DNA of 64,000 nucleotides from Polynucleobacter sp. 71A-WALBACH (GCF_018882365.1 NZ_JACVOP010000004.1:124001-188000), one strand, 5' to 3'. Positions 7,706 to 16,626 are shown, counted from the stretch's first letter. Numbers and translations are program-made. Notes: generated from the letters alone by a model not told the origin.

Positions 7706-9177
7706 GTATTTTAAATTATCTATTGGGGTCTATTTTTGGTTTCTCATTAATTTGGGTTCCAATTGTTCATGCTGTCATTGTGATTCTGTTTGGATTCCGC
7801 TTGATTTCCGTCAGGAGGCCCGTAGGCGTCGTACTCGCTTGGTTTTTGATTGTGATTCTGCTTCCATTAGTCGGAATCGGTTTATATATTTTGATTGGTG
7901 AGCGTCCTGTGGGTCGCAAGCTAACTCGAAAAATTATTCGTATGGATAAGGAGTATGCGGATATCACCGCAAGTATGCGGCAGCGCTATCAGTCTGATAA
8001 GCAGTTACTTCCGGTTGAGGGCAGAGCCTTAAGCCTATTAGCGGAGTCGAAGAATGGCTCCCCCGTAATCGCAGGTAATCAGATTGAGTTATTCACCAGC
8101 TCCTTGTCAATCTTGCAGTATTTTATTGATGAGATTAATCAAGCAAAGAACACGCTGCATTTAGAGTTTTATATTTGGGCTCTAGGTGGTGATGCCGATC
8201 GGGTGGGCGAGGCCTTGATAGCGGCTGCAAAACGTGGGGTAGTTTGCAAGGTGCTGCTAGATTCTTTGGGCAGTAAAGATTGGTTTAAATCAAGCTGGCC
8301 CGCACGCTTCAGAAATGCTGGCATTCAGGTGACTGAGGCGTTGCCAATTCAGATTGGCCGCTTCCAATTTCGCCGCGCTGATCTCAGACTACATCGCAAA
8401 ATATTTGTGATTGATAACACCATCGTTTGGACTGGCAGTATGAATATGGTGGATCCTCGCACCTTCAAGCAGGACTCAGGCGTGGGCGAGTGGGTGGATG
8501 CGATGGTTAGAATTCAAGGTCCGGTCGCATCTCAGTTTGAGCTGACATTCTCATTTGACTGGAGTGTAGACAATCCCAAGATTGGGCACTTTAGTGAGGT
8601 GGCTCCAGCACCAGCGGCAACTGAAGGGCAGGTATTGGCCCAGGAGTTTTCTTCGGGGCCTGTGTACCGTGACGATATTTTGTACCAAGTGCTGCTCTCA
8701 GCCATCATGGATGCGCGTGAGGAGCTAACAATCACTACACCTTATTTTGGTCCGGATGATGGGTTGATTCAGGCACTGATGGCGGCGGCTGGTCGCGGTG
8801 TGAAAGTAACCTTAATCGTTCCTAAATTAAATGATTCCACACTAGTTGCCTGGAGTAGTCGTAGTTTTTATGCCGACCTCATGAGCGCTGGTATCAATAT
8901 CGCTGAATTTCATGGTGGCCTGTTGCACACGAAGAGCTTATTAATAGATAAGCGTATAGCGATTTTTGGCTCGGTGAATTTTGATCAACGTAGCTTGCGC
9001 CTCAATTTTGAAATCAGCTTGATCGTATACAACGATGAGTTTTGCGCCAAACTCGAGACCTTAATTGAGTCCTACTTGGCTCAATCCGATATGGTGGATC
9101 CAGCGAGATGGGCTAAGCGACCGCGCTGGCATGTTCTCTTAGAGAACGCTGCTCACTTAGCATCACCTTTGCTTTAA
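7702..9177 (+). CDS. cls: Cardiolipin synthase (PLD superfamily)
   Basis: Condenses phosphatidylglycerol molecules to cardiolipin at the inner membrane. The 491-residue protein has two N-terminal transmembrane helices (about 8-32 and 40-66), then two phospholipase D HKD motifs, HRKIFVID at 231-238 and HTKSLLID at 409-416, each followed by GS-N (TGSMN, FGSVNFD). Length and layout match ClsA. The ATG overlaps the upstream stop by four bases. Its stop overlaps the stop of the convergent CoA-transferase gene by a few bases, leaving no room for a terminator. Confidence 0.94.
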   Translation: MSILNYLLGSIFGFSLIWVPIVHAVIVILFGFRLISVRRPVGVVLAWFLIVILLPLVGIGLYILIGERPVGRKLTRKIIRMDKEYADITASMRQRYQSDKQLLPVEGRALSLLAESKNGSPVIAGNQIELFTSSLSILQYFIDEINQAKNTLHLEFYIWALGGDADRVGEALIAAAKRGVVCKVLLDSLGSKDWFKSSWPARFRNAGIQVTEALPIQIGRFQFRRADLRLHRKIFVIDNTIVWTGSMNMVDPRTFKQDSGVGEWVDAMVRIQGPVASQFELTFSFDWSVDNPKIGHFSEVAPAPAATEGQVLAQEFSSGPVYRDDILYQVLLSAIMDAREELTITTPYFGPDDGLIQALMAAAGRGVKVTLIVPKLNDSTLVAWSSRSFYADLMSAGINIAEFHGGLLHTKSLLIDKRIAIFGSVNFDQRSLRLNFEISLIVYNDEFCAKLETLIESYLAQSDMVDPARWAKRPRWHVLLENAAHLASPLL

Positions 9178-10358
9178 ATCGCCCCTTGCGCGCGCATTGC
9201 CTCAATCTCGCTTGCTGTAATACCCAGCTCGGCTAAGATCGAATTGGTATGCTGACCTACTGATGGGATTGCGTCCATACGGTAGTCGAAGCTGTTATTG
9301 CTGCCAGGAGGCAGCATGGCTGGAACAGGCCCTACAGGCGATTCCACTTGCACCCAACGTTCTCTTGCTTTGAGTTGGTCGTGATTCCATAAACCCTGCA
9401 TATCATTTAGGCGGGCATTAGCGATTTGAGCTTGATCGAGTTTTGCGATTACTTGCTCGGTTGTCAGTTTGCTAAAACAAGTATCAATAATGGAGAGTAG
9501 TTCCTCTCGCCTTTCATTGCGTTTGAAGTTTTTATCAAAACGTTCATCTTTTGCAAGGGCTTGATTCTCAAGGACTACCTCGCAAAATAAAACCCACTCA
9601 CGATCGTTCTGTAGCCCCAGCATGACAGTGCCGCCATCACCCGCCTTAAATGGTCCATAGGGATAAATCGTGGCATGAGATGCGCTATTGCGAGGGGGAG
9701 GGGTGGCGCCTTCATAGGCGTAGTAAAGGGGGTAGCTCATCCATTCACCTAGGGATTCGAGCATAGAAACGTCGATCGTAGATCCTTTGCCAGTCTTGCC
9801 TCTTTGTAGAAGCGCGGCGAGAACATTGGTATAGGCATACATACCCGCAGCAATATCAGCGATCGAGTTACCCGCTTTGCTCGGAGTTTCTGGGGTGCCA
9901 GTAACAGACAAAAACCCTGCCTCACTTTGAATCAGTAAGTCATAGGCCTTTTTATCGCGGTAAGGCCCATTATTTCCATAGCCTGAGATATCGCACAAAA
10001 TTAAGCCTGGATTGTCTTTCTGCAATAGTTCTGCAGTTAGCCCCATGCGTGCCGCCGCACCGGGAGCCAAGTTTTGCACCAGCACATCCGCAGTTTTTAG
10101 AAGTGCCTTCAATGCGGTTAATGCGGATTCCTGTTTAAGATCTAAGGTCAAACTTTCTTTGGAGCGATTCACCCAGGTGAAATGCGATGACATGCCATTG
10201 ACGCGTTCATCATAGGCGCGGGCAAAGTCACCAGCACCAGGTCGCTCTATCTTAATAACGCGTGCGCCCAAATCAGCTAATTGGCGTGTACAAAAAGGAG
10301 CCGCAATGGCATGCTCCAGAGAAATAACGGTGATGCCATCTAAGGGGCGAATGCTCAT
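9174..10358 (-). CDS. CaiB/BaiF-family CoA transferase
   Basis: Class III CoA transferase moving CoA between acyl donors and carboxylic acids. The 394 residues begin with the family's N-terminal signature (LEHAIAAPFCTRQLADLGARV, shown as LADLGARVIKIERP) and include the glycine-rich segment GYGNNGPYRDKKAYDLL and SMLESLGEWM. It is downstream of, and on the same strand as, an acyl-CoA dehydrogenase 48 bases away. The pair probably activates and oxidises one organic acid. The substrate is not determinable; succinyl-CoA or formyl-CoA-dependent enzymes share the fold. Confidence 0.85.
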   Translation of the reverse strand: MSIRPLDGITVISLEHAIAAPFCTRQLADLGARVIKIERPGAGDFARAYDERVNGMSSHFTWVNRSKESLTLDLKQESALTALKALLKTADVLVQNLAPGAAARMGLTAELLQKDNPGLILCDISGYGNNGPYRDKKAYDLLIQSEAGFLSVTGTPETPSKAGNSIADIAAGMYAYTNVLAALLQRGKTGKGSTIDVSMLESLGEWMSYPLYYAYEGATPPPRNSASHATIYPYGPFKAGDGGTVMLGLQNDREWVLFCEVVLENQALAKDERFDKNFKRNERREELLSIIDTCFSKLTTEQVIAKLDQAQIANARLNDMQGLWNHDQLKARERWVQVESPVGPVPAMLPPGSNNSFDYRMDAIPSVGQHTNSILAELGITASEIEAMRAQGAI

Positions 10359-10406
10359 GTAATTACTTGTCCAAGAAAAGCTGAATAAATGAAAGGGTCT
10401 GAAGTA

Positions 10407-11576
10407 TTAGAAAGAGCGGGGTAGACCTAGAACATGCTCGGCCATATAGGAGTAGATCAAGTTGGTTGAAATTGGTGCCACCTGGTAGAGGCGGGTTTCT
10501 CGGAACTTACGCTCGACATCATATTCATTGGCAAAACCAAAGCCACCATGAGTTTGTAAACATACGTTAGCCGCTTCCCAAGAGGCTTTAGCAGCAAGGT
10601 ACTTAGCCATATTGGATTCAGCGCCGCAGGGTTGATTAGCATCAAAAAGCTCGCAGGCTTTAAAGCGCATCAGGTTAGCCGCTTCGGTCTCAATATAAGA
10701 ATCTGCAATCGGAAACTGAATACCTTGGTTCTTACCAATCGGACGATCAAATACAACCCGCTCATTGGCATAGCGACGCGCCTTATCCACAAACCAGTAG
10801 GCATCACCGATACACTCAGCAGCAATTAGAGTGCGCTCAGCATTAAGACCATCGAGAATATATTTAAATCCTTTGCCTTCTTCACCAATCAAATTCTCAG
10901 CAGGGATCTCTAAGTTATCAAAGAACACTTCATTAGTTTCGTGATTGACCATATTAGCAATCGGCTGGATAGCCATGCCCTTACCAATTGCCTCTTTGAG
11001 ATCAACGATAAAAATCGACATGCCTTCCGATTTTTTAGTGACTTCCGCTAAGGGAGTAGTTCTTGCCAGCAAAATCATGAGGTCTGAATGTTGGATGCGT
11101 GAGATCCATACTTTCTGACCATTCACGACATACTTATCGCCCTTTTTAACTGCAGTGGTTTTAAGTTTGGTGGTATCGGTGCCAGTGCTTGGCTCAGTCA
11201 CTGCCATAGTCTGTAAGCGCAGCTCACCAGTGGCGATCTTTGGTAAATAAAGCTTCTTTTGCACATCGGAGCCATGACGCAATAAAGTACCCATGTTGTA
11301 CATCTGACCATGACAAGAGCCGGCATTCCCGCCGGAAAAGTTAATTTCTTCCATGATGACGGAGGCTTCGGCAAGGCCTAAGCCTGAACCGCCATATTCT
11401 TCAGGGATTAATGCCGCCAACCAGCCAGCTTGAGCCATGGCATCAACAAATGCTTCTGGGTAAGCTCTTTCGTGATCTACCTTTTGCCAATATGCGGAGT
11501 CAAAACTACCGCAAAGGTCGCGTAAGGCTTCACGCATGTCTTGATATTGATCCGGCTTCGGAATGGGATGATTCAT
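10407..11576 (-). CDS. Acyl-CoA dehydrogenase-like flavoprotein
   Basis: A 389-residue FAD enzyme introducing an alpha,beta double bond in acyl-CoA thioesters. Family marks are MAVTEPSTGTDTTKLKTTA (FAD-binding segment), VNGQKVWIS and the C-terminal HGGFGFANEYDVERKFRE. The helix that usually reads YEGT, carrying the catalytic Glu, reads YQVAPIST here, so the base must lie elsewhere or differ. Variants of this kind occur in proteobacterial acyl-CoA dehydrogenases. It probably shares a transcript with the CoA transferase. No ribosome site is obvious before the ATG. Confidence 0.88.
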   Translation of the reverse strand: MNHPIPKPDQYQDMREALRDLCGSFDSAYWQKVDHERAYPEAFVDAMAQAGWLAALIPEEYGGSGLGLAEASVIMEEINFSGGNAGSCHGQMYNMGTLLRHGSDVQKKLYLPKIATGELRLQTMAVTEPSTGTDTTKLKTTAVKKGDKYVVNGQKVWISRIQHSDLMILLARTTPLAEVTKKSEGMSIFIVDLKEAIGKGMAIQPIANMVNHETNEVFFDNLEIPAENLIGEEGKGFKYILDGLNAERTLIAAECIGDAYWFVDKARRYANERVVFDRPIGKNQGIQFPIADSYIETEAANLMRFKACELFDANQPCGAESNMAKYLAAKASWEAANVCLQTHGGFGFANEYDVERKFRETRLYQVAPISTNLIYSYMAEHVLGLPRSF

Positions 11577-11772
11577 AAGGGTATTTACAATTCAAAAAGG
11601 TGAATAAATGGGTGAATATCTGAATACCTCTAGTTTAAGCAAGAATTCGGAATTGCGGGAGAGTCAAAACGCATACCAAGTATCGCGCTCAAAATTAGCC
11701 TGAACACCTCTTGGGGCATACTTGAGGGATGATTCAGTCTTTAATTGCTAGTCCCCCTGGAGTCTTTGCGTA

Positions 11773-12276
11773 ATGGAGCAAATGCTGAGTCAGCTATTCG
11801 ACTTCGTGGGGATGCCATCAGTGGGTTTGCCGGCGGTATTTATTAGCGCCTTTGTCTCTGCAACTTTGTTACCCATAGGTTCCGAGCCCATACTCTTTGG
11901 CTACACCACTTTAAATCCTAATTTATATTGGATTGCTATTTTTGTAGCTACTGTTGGCAATACTTTGGGGGGCATGTTTGATTGGTGGCTTGGGCTACTT
12001 AGTCGCAATAGCTTTGAATCCCTCAAGGGACCCTCTAATAGCAGAATGCAGCGCTGGCTAGAAGAGCGGGGCCCTAAGATGCTTCTGTTTTCTTGGTTGC
12101 CTGGCTTTGGCGATCCCCTGTGTTTGGCTGCAGGGTGGCTCAGGCTGCCTTGGGCGCCTTGCCTGGTTTATATGTTTATCGGTAAGCTACTGCGCTATCT
12201 CACGATGACTTGGCTCCTAACCCTGGTACCCACTAGCGTTTGGCACCAATTGGGACACTGGCTTCATCTAATTTAA
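11773..12276 (+). CDS. YqaA/DedA-like inner-membrane protein
   Basis: A 167-residue integral membrane protein with about four hydrophobic helices and the SNARE-associated/VTT-type pattern: LPIGSEPILFGY, an internal GNTLGGMFDWWLG and the basic-Pro segment FSWLPGFGDPLCLAAGWLR. DedA-family proteins are linked to lipid flipping and membrane potential; this short YqaA branch has no settled function. GGAG lies ten bases before the ATG. The ATG overlaps the stop of a 14-codon open frame (TAATG at 11771-11775), noted separately. Confidence 0.8.
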   Translation: MEQMLSQLFDFVGMPSVGLPAVFISAFVSATLLPIGSEPILFGYTTLNPNLYWIAIFVATVGNTLGGMFDWWLGLLSRNSFESLKGPSNSRMQRWLEERGPKMLLFSWLPGFGDPLCLAAGWLRLPWAPCLVYMFIGKLLRYLTMTWLLTLVPTSVWHQLGHWLHLI

Positions 12277-12328
12277 ATTCTTCCGTTGTATCCTATATTT
12301 TTCTTGTCAAAATCTCGAGAGGACAATC

Positions 12329-13105
12329 ATGTCTAATTTAAAAGGTAAAACAGCTCTTGTCACTGGCTCAACTAGCGGTATTGGTTTGGCAATGGCTATC
12401 GGATTAGCAAAGCAGGGTGCCAATATTATGGTGAATGGCTTTGGTGAAAAAGATGCCGCCATTGCGGCAATTAAAGCATGCGGTGTTGAGGTGGATTATC
12501 ACGGCGCCGATATGAGCAAGCCTGCGGAAATTGAGGATCTCATTCTTCAAACTGAAAAGCGCTTTGGCTCACTAGATATATTAGTGAACAACGCGGGCAT
12601 TCAGTACACGGCTAATGTTGAAGATTTTCCAGTTGACAAATGGGAATCGATCATTGCTATTAACTTAAGCTCAGCCTTCTACACATCCCACTATGCCTTG
12701 CCTGGAATGAAGAAACGTAATTGGGGCCGCATTATTAATATCGCCTCAGTACATGGTTTGGTGGGTTCTACACAAAAATCGGCTTATGTAGCTGCTAAGC
12801 ATGGCATCGTTGGCTTAACCAAAGTAACCGCTCTTGAGAATGCCAAAACCGGAATTACTTGTAATGCGATTTGCCCGGGATGGGTTCTTACACCCTTAGT
12901 TCAAAAGCAAGTGGATGCGCGTGCGGAGCGCGACGGGATATCGAATGAAGAGGCCAAAATAGCCTTGGTTTCTGAAAAGCAGCCTTCAGGCGAATTCGTG
13001 GCTCCAGAGCAATTGGCGGCATTGGCGATTTTCCTCTGCGGTCCCGATGCTTCTGAGGTACGGGGAGTGGCTTGGAACATGGATGGTGGCTGGACAGCCC
13101 AGTAA
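12329..13105 (+). CDS. bdhA: D-3-hydroxybutyrate dehydrogenase (SDR family)
   Basis: Interconverts 3-hydroxybutyrate and acetoacetate with NAD, in PHB breakdown. The 258-residue SDR has the cofactor loop TGSTSGIGLAMA near residue 13, NNAG at about 87-90 and the catalytic Ser/Tyr/Lys in IASVHGL...YVAAKHG. The C-terminal ICPGWVLTPLVQKQ and MDGGWTAQ are typical of bacterial 3-hydroxybutyrate dehydrogenase. GAGAGGA gives a strong ribosome site. A phasin-like gene at 34049 suggests the organism stores PHB. An acetoacetyl-CoA reductase is a less likely alternative. Confidence 0.88.
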   Translation: MSNLKGKTALVTGSTSGIGLAMAIGLAKQGANIMVNGFGEKDAAIAAIKACGVEVDYHGADMSKPAEIEDLILQTEKRFGSLDILVNNAGIQYTANVEDFPVDKWESIIAINLSSAFYTSHYALPGMKKRNWGRIINIASVHGLVGSTQKSAYVAAKHGIVGLTKVTALENAKTGITCNAICPGWVLTPLVQKQVDARAERDGISNEEAKIALVSEKQPSGEFVAPEQLAALAIFLCGPDASEVRGVAWNMDGGWTAQ

Positions 13106-13230
13106 TCTGATGGGGGGTGACTTAGTCGAATCCCCAATTTTCATGCTCAAACAAAATCGCCATAATCGTCTATAGTTAGGGCGAATAAGCTGCTTGGCTA
13201 CCTATTAATACGTCTTACAAGGAAAAAATG

Positions 13231-13809
13231 ATGGAACACACATTACCTCAGCTGCCTTACCCATTGGATGCGCTTTCACCATTCATCTCAAAAGAAACCC
13301 TCGAGTTTCACTATGGCAAACACCATCAAACTTACGTTACCAATTTAAATAATTTGATTAAAGGTACCGAGTTTGAAAATCTCTCCTTAGAAGACATTGT
13401 TAAAAAATCTGCTGGCGGTGTTTTCAATAACGCAGCTCAAGTATGGAACCATACTTTTTACTGGAATAGCATGAAGCCAAATGGTGGCGGCGCTCCAGCT
13501 GGTCCCTTGGCAGATGCTATCAACGCTAAGTGGGGCTCTTTTGATAAGTTCAAGGAAGAGTTCGCGAAGTGCGCAGTAGGTACCTTTGGATCTGGTTGGG
13601 CTTGGTTGGTTAAAAAGGCGGATGGATCCCTAGAGTTAGTTTCCACAAGCAATGCCGCTACACCGTTAACTACGGATGCTAAGCCATTGATGACTTGTGA
13701 TGTTTGGGAACATGCCTATTACATTGATACTCGTAATGCTCGTCCAAAATACTTAGAAAATTTCTGGAATGTAGTTAATTGGGATTTTGCTAGCAAGAAT
13801 TTTGCTTAA
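13231..13809 (+). CDS. sodB: Superoxide dismutase, Fe type
   Basis: Dismutates superoxide to oxygen and peroxide in the cytoplasm. The 192-residue protein begins [10 protein letters not shown] and carries the metal ligands His in KHHQTYV, His in VWNHTFYW, and Asp and His in [19 protein letters not shown] and the Gln-containing FGSGWAWLV favour the Fe form. Two ATGs are adjacent; the second (13231) is seven bases from AAGGA and gives the usual family N terminus. It lies between hydroxybutyrate dehydrogenase and a PuuD-like membrane protein, about 0.7 kb from the rubrerythrin block that would remove its peroxide product. Confidence 0.95.
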   Translation: MEHTLPQLPYPLDALSPFISKETLEFHYGKHHQTYVTNLNNLIKGTEFENLSLEDIVKKSAGGVFNNAAQVWNHTFYWNSMKPNGGGAPAGPLADAINAKWGSFDKFKEEFAKCAVGTFGSGWAWLVKKADGSLELVSTSNAATPLTTDAKPLMTCDVWEHAYYIDTRNARPKYLENFWNVVNWDFASKNFA

Positions 13810-13846
13810 TCCCTGTAGATATATTCATTTTTATTAGAAAGTTTTT

Positions 13847-14440
13847 ATGTCATCTATATTTACCTCATTAGGGCGCACAGTTTTAGCTGGTTTTGTGCTT
13901 CTCGTTTTAATTGTTTTGGCATTGGGTGCAAACCTGAGCTCTATTGAATTGCCATTCTTGTTCCGCTGGACTCACGTGATGGTTGGCGTGATGTGGATTG
14001 GTTTGCTTTGGTACTTTAATTTTGTGCAAATTCCTTCCATGCCAAAAATTCCAGATGAGCAAAAGCCTGCTATTGGAAAAGTGATTGCTCCAACAGCATT
14101 GTTTTGGTTCCGTTGGGCGGCCTTGTTTACTGTTGTTAGCGGTTTAATCTTGGCTGTGTTAAATGGTTATGCACATCAAGCATTTACCTTGCAGGCGCCA
14201 TTTCGCGCAATCGGTTTAGGTATGTGGATTGCTTTGGTAATGGCTTTCAACGTTTGGTTCATCATTTGGCCAAACCAAAAACGTGCCCTAGGTATCGTTG
14301 CTGTTGAGCCAGATGTTAAAGCTAAGTCTGCACGCATTGCAATGTTGACTTCACGTTTCAACACTATGCTCTCTATTCCAATGTTGTTTTTGATGGTTGC
14401 TCAATCACATAACTCAACCTGGTTTGTCATCGTTTCATAA
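13847..14440 (+). CDS. PuuD-like (urate hydroxylase membrane-domain) protein
   Basis: A 197-residue membrane protein with five or so hydrophobic helices, similar to the membrane domain of PuuD/DUF989 proteins (RWTHVMVGVMWIGLLWYFNF, short form THVMVGVMWIGLLWYFNF). Full PuuD has a C-terminal cytochrome c domain for electron disposal; that is absent, so urate oxidation is doubtful. His and Trp in the helices could bind haem. It ends 20 bases before a strong terminator. No purine-degradation genes are nearby. Confidence 0.7.
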   Translation: MSSIFTSLGRTVLAGFVLLVLIVLALGANLSSIELPFLFRWTHVMVGVMWIGLLWYFNFVQIPSMPKIPDEQKPAIGKVIAPTALFWFRWAALFTVVSGLILAVLNGYAHQAFTLQAPFRAIGLGMWIALVMAFNVWFIIWPNQKRALGIVAVEPDVKAKSARIAMLTSRFNTMLSIPMLFLMVAQSHNSTWFVIVS

Positions 14441-14460
14441 ACAAACCGCTGTAGAGCATT

Positions 14461-14490
14461 AAAAAAGGCCCGCAATCGCGGGCCTTTTTT
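14461..14490. terminator. Strong bidirectional intrinsic terminator
   Basis: A perfect 13-bp stem (A6-GGCCCGC paired with GCGGGCC-T6) around the loop AATC. The A- and T-runs let it act in both directions, ending the PuuD-like gene on the plus strand and the rubredoxin reductase operon on the minus strand. Confidence 0.9.
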
Positions 14491-14531
14491 AATCCAATAA
14501 AAACTATTGGGGTGATGGGTAAATAACTACC

Positions 14532-15701
14532 TTATTGCAGTATTGGCGGCAGTTCTTTGGTGAGGGCACCACGTTGCGCTGTCGCAGATCCAAGCAAGGC
14601 AAAGCCAAGCAATTTTCCATCGCTTGACTCAAAGCGTGCCTCAAGGCCGCCTTCCACGGGAATTAATTTCCATTCACCAGTCGCGCCTTTAGCTGGCGGC
14701 GAAACGATCGTTGGCAATGCAGGAGTCTTCACCATCACTGGCATAGCAGGGTAGGTGAGGGAGGTTAGCTGTCCGAGTAGATTCGGCGCTAACGCCCGCG
14801 CTGCCTGCATGATAGGCATTACATAAGGCAGCACTAGCCCATCCACTTCGGCGCAGTCGCCAATAGCAAATACATTTTTTGCGCTAGTCTCTAATTGGCG
14901 ATTGACGGTAATGCCCAGATCCGTTGCAATTCCCGCGTTCTTGGCTAAATCAAGGCGAGGCCTTAAGCCTACTGCGGATAAAAATACATCGCTAGTAATG
15001 GTCGATCCGTTGGCGAGTGTGATTGCGAGGGAGTCACCATTGCGATCTATTGATTGCACAGTAGTAGCGAAGTGCCAGCGTACACCGGCCTCGCTTAACT
15101 TGGCTTGTAGTGCTTGCGCCGCTGCCTCGGGAAGTAATCGTCCTAATGCTTGCGGCGCCAGATCAATGACATCCACTTCGTAGGATCCCATAACCAGATC
15201 ATTTGCAAACTCGCAGCCAATCAGGCCGGCGCCTAGAATGGCGATGCGTTTTTTGCCCTCTATCGTTTTGCGAAATTGAGCATATTCTTCCAGATCATTT
15301 ACGGTGATGACTTCATTCGCTGCATTGCCTTGTAAAGGCAGGCGGATTTGATCTGCGCCTAAGCCTAATACTAACTTTCCATAAGCAATACTTCCTTTGG
15401 AGGTTTCAATGGTCTGTGAAGTGGTATCAATAGACGATACCTCTACATCACCCAGAATCGTCATCTCAAGTTGGGCTGCCGTACCTTCAGCATTTGTGGA
15501 AACCAATTGCTCTGCAGACTTGTTGCTAGCTAATGCAGTAGAGAGCATTGGCTTTGAGTAAAAGTAGCCTGGCTCACGTGTCACTAGCGTAATCGGCACA
15601 GTTTTATCAAGTTTGCGAAGCTCACGAATAACAGTAAAGCCTGCTAAACCGCTACCAATAATCACGATGCCCGACTGAGATAAATCTTTTTGATGATCCA
15701 A
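14532..15701 (-). CDS. Rubredoxin-NAD(P)+ reductase-like FAD oxidoreductase
   Basis: A 389-residue two-dinucleotide-binding flavoprotein. The FAD site is IVIIGSGLAGFTV near the N terminus, the NAD site is IAILGAGLIGCEFAND mid-protein, and VFAIGDCAEVDGLV is the second FAD motif. It most resembles rubredoxin reductases. The start is TTG at 15701, with AGGGA seven bases upstream; no ATG alternative fits. It is the last gene of the rubrerythrin-rubredoxin-reductase operon, giving a complete NADH to rubredoxin to rubrerythrin chain for peroxide reduction. Alkane-hydroxylase reductases are relatives, but no such hydroxylase is near. Confidence 0.87.
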   Translation of the reverse strand: MDHQKDLSQSGIVIIGSGLAGFTVIRELRKLDKTVPITLVTREPGYFYSKPMLSTALASNKSAEQLVSTNAEGTAAQLEMTILGDVEVSSIDTTSQTIETSKGSIAYGKLVLGLGADQIRLPLQGNAANEVITVNDLEEYAQFRKTIEGKKRIAILGAGLIGCEFANDLVMGSYEVDVIDLAPQALGRLLPEAAAQALQAKLSEAGVRWHFATTVQSIDRNGDSLAITLANGSTITSDVFLSAVGLRPRLDLAKNAGIATDLGITVNRQLETSAKNVFAIGDCAEVDGLVLPYVMPIMQAARALAPNLLGQLTSLTYPAMPVMVKTPALPTIVSPPAKGATGEWKLIPVEGGLEARFESSDGKLLGFALLGSATAQRGALTKELPPILQ

Positions 15702-15773
15702 GAATATGTTCCCTAATATTTCGCTAAATTGCGTTTAGTTGATGTGTTTCAGAGTCTGAATGGTGTTAACTAA

Positions 15774-15941
15774 TTAAGATACTTGTACCATTTCAAAATC
15801 AGATTTTGCTACACCACAGTCTGGACACTCCCAATCTTCGGGGATGTCAGCCCAAGCGGTTCCTGCGGGAATGCCGTCTTCTGGCAAGCCTTTTGCTTCG
15901 TCATAGATAAAGCCACACACAATACATTGCCAAGATTTCAT
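15774..15941 (-). CDS. rubA: Rubredoxin
   Basis: A 55-residue electron carrier with one Fe bound by four Cys: CIVC (residues 6-9) and CPDC (39-42). It reads [18 protein letters not shown] at the start and continues with the usual [19 protein letters not shown] region. AAGGAAA lies upstream of the ATG. It sits between rubrerythrin (62 bases upstream) and the reductase (72 bases downstream) on the minus strand. Short length hides it from ordinary ORF cut-offs, but the match to rubredoxin is complete and unambiguous. Confidence 0.96.
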   Translation of the reverse strand: MKSWQCIVCGFIYDEAKGLPEDGIPAGTAWADIPEDWECPDCGVAKSDFEMVQVS

Positions 15942-16003
15942 GATATTTCCTTAAAGATAATTCGATTAGTTTAAATTTAATTCCGCTTTATTTCTGAACC
16001 TGC

Positions 16004-16489
16004 TCAGGCTGCCGCAAATTCTTTGGCCTTTTCTAGCGCCTTCTTGTAGTGGTTGGCATGACGTTCCTCTACATTGGCTAAGGCTGCAAAGCGTTTTGCT
16101 GCTTTCGTTAACATCGCCTGAAATTGCTCGGCATGCTCTTTTGACTCAGCAATTTGTCCATCAATCTCTGCTACTGCTGCTGCATTGCCTTCATCAACCG
16201 CTGTTTTACGGAAACTTGGGTACATTTCGGTGTACTCATAGGTTTCACCTTCAATCGCAATTTCTAAGGCGCGAGCTGGGGTAATGGTATTGGCTGGATA
16301 GAGCAAATCAAGATGACCAAAAGCATGCATCACCTCTTGATCTGCAGTTGCCTCAAAGATTTCAGCGGTTTCTATATCGCCGGCAGCACGAGCTAATTTC
16401 GCAAAATAGCGATATTTAATATGCGCCATGGATTCACCTGCAAATGCGGACTCCAAGTTTTGGATGGTTTTAATTTCTGGGCGGGCCAT
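16004..16489 (-). CDS. rbr: Rubrerythrin (diiron domain only)
   Basis: Ferritin-like diiron protein reducing hydrogen peroxide. The 161 residues have the four-helix Glu/His pattern: ESAFAGESMAHIKYRYF, EATADQEVMHAF, EGETYEYTEMY and ESKEHAEQF. Classical rubrerythrin carries a C-terminal rubredoxin domain; here the protein ends at about the place it would begin, and the rubredoxin is a separate gene immediately downstream. The second of two nearby ATGs (16489) is chosen because AAGGA is six bases before it. It is divergent from the OxyR-like regulator. Confidence 0.9.
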   Translation of the reverse strand: MARPEIKTIQNLESAFAGESMAHIKYRYFAKLARAAGDIETAEIFEATADQEVMHAFGHLDLLYPANTITPARALEIAIEGETYEYTEMYPSFRKTAVDEGNAAAVAEIDGQIAESKEHAEQFQAMLTKAAKRFAALANVEERHANHYKKALEKAKEFAAA

Positions 16490-16569
16490 TTTCATTCCTT
16501 TATATGTATTGGTCAGTGATGTTTGAACACCATGGAATGAATTCTGAACCTCAAAAGTTGATCAGTCCA

Positions 16570-16593
16570 ATAAATAATAATGATATTATTTAT
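16570..16593. promoter_or_regulatory. 24-bp dyad between rubrerythrin and OxyR-like genes; candidate operator
   Basis: A perfect 10-bp inverted repeat, ATAAATAATA then ATGA then TATTATTTAT, in an AT-rich divergent promoter region. Position and symmetry suggest a regulator site (the adjacent OxyR-like protein, or a Fur/PerR-type repressor whose boxes are similarly AT-rich dyads). The assignment is inference. Confidence 0.55.
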
Positions 16594-16626
16594 CTAATAA
16601 ATTGATTATAGGGACTTTTGCAAACC

